Source of the DNA: Spizellomyces punctatus DAOM BR117
Lineage: Eukaryota > Chytridiomycota > Chytridiomycetes > Spizellomycetales > Spizellomycetaceae
Assembly: GCF_000182565.1 (NCBI RefSeq)
Contig: NW_015971548.1
Span: forward strand, 550,047 to 614,046
Reading direction: 5' to 3'
DNA length: 64,000 bases
The translations under genes were made by a program, and so were the position numbers. Positions 62,493-64,000 of the stretch are shown here, piece by piece. The notes below the pieces were generated by a model. It did not search any database and was not told the DNA's origin. It saw only the letters and a list, made by a program, of their open reading frames with translations. Every line of letters begins with the position of its first letter. Within the stretch, counting starts at the first letter, position 1.

Positions 62493-64000
62493 ATGTCTCA
62501 TAGACTGCTCAAAGAAATCCAGCAGCACGTTGAGAAGCTTGGCAAGCGCACGCTCCTAGAGCAAGTCATCCGGCATGAGGATATATCGGTTCAACTCACA
62601 GTATTTGGCGTGGAATTGACGCAGCTAGCCGGTGATCTGCAGTTGGCGCTCGCTGTTGACGAAAGAGTGGATCGGGAGGCTCGACAAGGAGATCAAGCAA
62701 CCTTCCATTTCTATTGGAGAGCCTTCTGACTGCCAATCAGAATCTGATTTTAAACGCGATCAAGGTTCATCGCAAAGAAATGCGGGAAGCTCTGCAAGCC
62801 TTGGCGAAGAAGAAGAACACGGTGGATGTGTCAGGAAAATTTGCGAATGCAGCTTACGAAGCGCTCTTGAGCGTGTCTTAACTCACGGATCGCAACGAAA
62901 TCAAGGTGCACAAATGGACGCTGACGCATTACGAAATTGAGACGGGAGACTTGATCAGCGAGGGCGGTTTCGGGCGGATGTACCATGGTCTCATGGACGG
63001 GAACACAAAAATAGCGGTAAAGCAGTTGAAAGACGAGCTGGAAGACGATATGGACCGGCGAAACTTTGAACATGAGGTGAAAATCTGGTATTCTTTGCGA
63101 CACCCACACATTCTGCCATTGATCGGAGCCAGCGTCACCGCTCAACCCCCTTTCATGGTATGTCCCTACATGCCGAACGGGACCCTCCGGCAATACGTTC
63201 GCACCCATCCAGAGACCAAACTGCGGCTCCTTTACGAAGTCGCCCAGGCACTCGCCTTCATGCACAAGAAGAATATCGTGCACGATGATATCAAGGCTGC
63301 CAATGCCCTCATCGACGGATCGGGTCACGTTCAGCTCGCGGATTTTGGATTTGCAGGCATACGGGCTCTCTCATCTTCCAAGGGATGCAAGGCTTATCAA
63401 AAAGGTCCGGGAACGGCACGCTGGGCCGCACCAGAACGGCTCAGAGGACATGCTTCTTCAAAGTCGAGCGACGTTTATTCCTTTGGAGTGACGATGTGGG
63501 AAGTCATCGCAGATGGCAAAGTACCTTTTGAACACGTTTTGGACAACGATACGGTCAGAGCCATTGTGCTGGACGGGATCCGTCCGGAACGTCCCAAAGG
63601 ATGTGAGGTTGCCATATAGGTTCTCATGGAAAGGGCATGGCAGCAGGATCCGGCGGCAAGACCTAGTATGGCGGAAATTGTGAGTGCGCTGCAGCCATGG
63701 GCGGGGAAGACGACAATGAAGCAATTGCGTGAAGCTCCGTTGAACGTTGATTCCGGTTATCAATCATAGCCTGTTGCCATAGCAGCACCATTGACGGCGA
63801 CTCAAAAGGAAGCAGTCACAAAGGCGGTGATAGCCGAGCAACCTTCTCGGATTGCGCCTCCTTCGACGGCATCAGCAGCAACTAAGAGATGCAATTTCTG
63901 TGCTGGCGCCGGCAACGTGCTGTGCCTTCCTTTCTGTCTCCCCTGTCACACGGTTGAAGACTGTTCGAGCGGTTGTTTGCGCTCCTGGATTATGTTTCGT
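62493..64000 (+). pseudogene. Broken TKL-type protein kinase gene with helical N-domain
   Basis: Homologous protein text is spread over three frames. Frame one (from 62493) gives LLKEIQQHVEKLGKRTLLEQ and QLALAVD. Frame two (near 62640-62710) gives EWIGRLDKEIKQ. Frame three (about 62700-62878) gives LLTANQNLILNAIKVHRKEM and VDVSGKFANAAYEALLSVS. A TAA at 62879-62881 interrupts the same frame just before NEIKVHKW and the kinase domain. The kinase domain has G-loop SEGGFGRMYHG, lysine IAVKQLK, catalytic loop IVHDDIKAANALI (HRD to HDD), DFGF and a TKL-like activation segment. A TAG at 63617-63619 splits the C-lobe before VLMERAWQQDPAARPSMAEI, and another TAG lies at 63767-63769. A cysteine-rich stretch (CNFCAGAGNVLCLPFCLPCH) follows to the window end. 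Sequencing error cannot be excluded. Confidence 0.75.

Noticed and set aside
62879-63769. Stop-codon reassignment (TAG/TAA read as sense)
   Set aside because: Other genes here end normally at TAG (E2, Rpt1, AAA ATPase) and TAA (condensin), so the in-frame stops in the kinase are better explained by decay or error.

Overview
The window looks like nuclear DNA from a flagellated (zoosporic) fungus, most probably a chytrid. Almost every gene is split by short GT-AG introns (about 50-150 bases) and genes are densely packed on both strands. The housekeeping genes are eukaryotic and fungal in type. Two genes belong to cilia or flagella: a cytoplasmic dynein-2 (IFT retrograde) heavy chain and a thioredoxin/nucleoside-diphosphate-kinase protein of the NME8 (TXNDC3) type. 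Assignment to chytrids is inference; no rRNA or mitochondrial marker is present.

Layout. 1-12454 (-) is the IFT dynein heavy chain, running off the left edge. 12724-14123 (+) is a CCDC174 homologue. 14262-15614 (-) is a secreted, probably GPI-anchored protein resembling periplasmic substrate-binding proteins. 16678-18564 (-) is a DEDDy 3'-5' exonuclease. 19106-24039 (+) is a 16-exon gene for one thioredoxin domain and six NDK domains. 24552-26384 (-) is an acidic protein of unknown function. 27267-30149 (+) is a 908-residue disordered/coiled-coil protein. 30970-34013 (-) is eIF2B epsilon. 34324-36406 (+) is proteasome ATPase Rpt1. 36591-37836 (-) is a double zinc-ribbon ZNRD2-like protein. 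38435-40965 (+) is the glucosidase II beta subunit. 41419-41490 (-) is tRNA-Gln(UUG). 42394-42956 (+) is a small coiled-coil protein. 43199-44205 (-) is a CYTH/triphosphate tunnel enzyme. 44468-49688 (+) is condensin subunit 1. 50026-51277 (+) is an AT-hook, lysine-rich protein with a C-terminal CaaX box. 51886-52918 (+) is a Ubc4/5-type E2. 53317-53623 (-) is a COX14-like membrane peptide. 53780 to about 54697 (-) is signal peptidase subunit SPC2. 54773-58161 (+) is an AFG2/SPATA5-like AAA ATPase. 58503-60786 (+) is an F-box/LRR protein. 60844-61831 (-) is a seven-helix membrane protein. 62493-64000 (+) is a broken TKL-type kinase gene.

No operons are expected and the genes do not form one obvious pathway. 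Several neighbours are divergent pairs sharing short promoters (dynein/CCDC174, CYTH enzyme/condensin, SPC2/AFG2-like). Functional themes are flagellum (dynein-2, Trx-NDK protein), protein quality control and the secretory pathway (Rpt1, E2, F-box, glucosidase II beta, SPC2), and the nucleus (condensin, exonuclease, CaaX chromatin protein).

The most unusual items are the Trx plus six-NDK protein, with its repeated exact 108-nt exon, and the basic AT-hook protein ending in a lamin-like CaaX box (CTIM). Also notable are an internal duplication in glucosidase II beta, a 30-bp inverted repeat with a 195-bp spacer, and the decaying kinase at the right edge. Gene models were built by hand from splice signals and protein similarity recalled from family knowledge. 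Exon joins described as checked were verified for frame; others are approximate.
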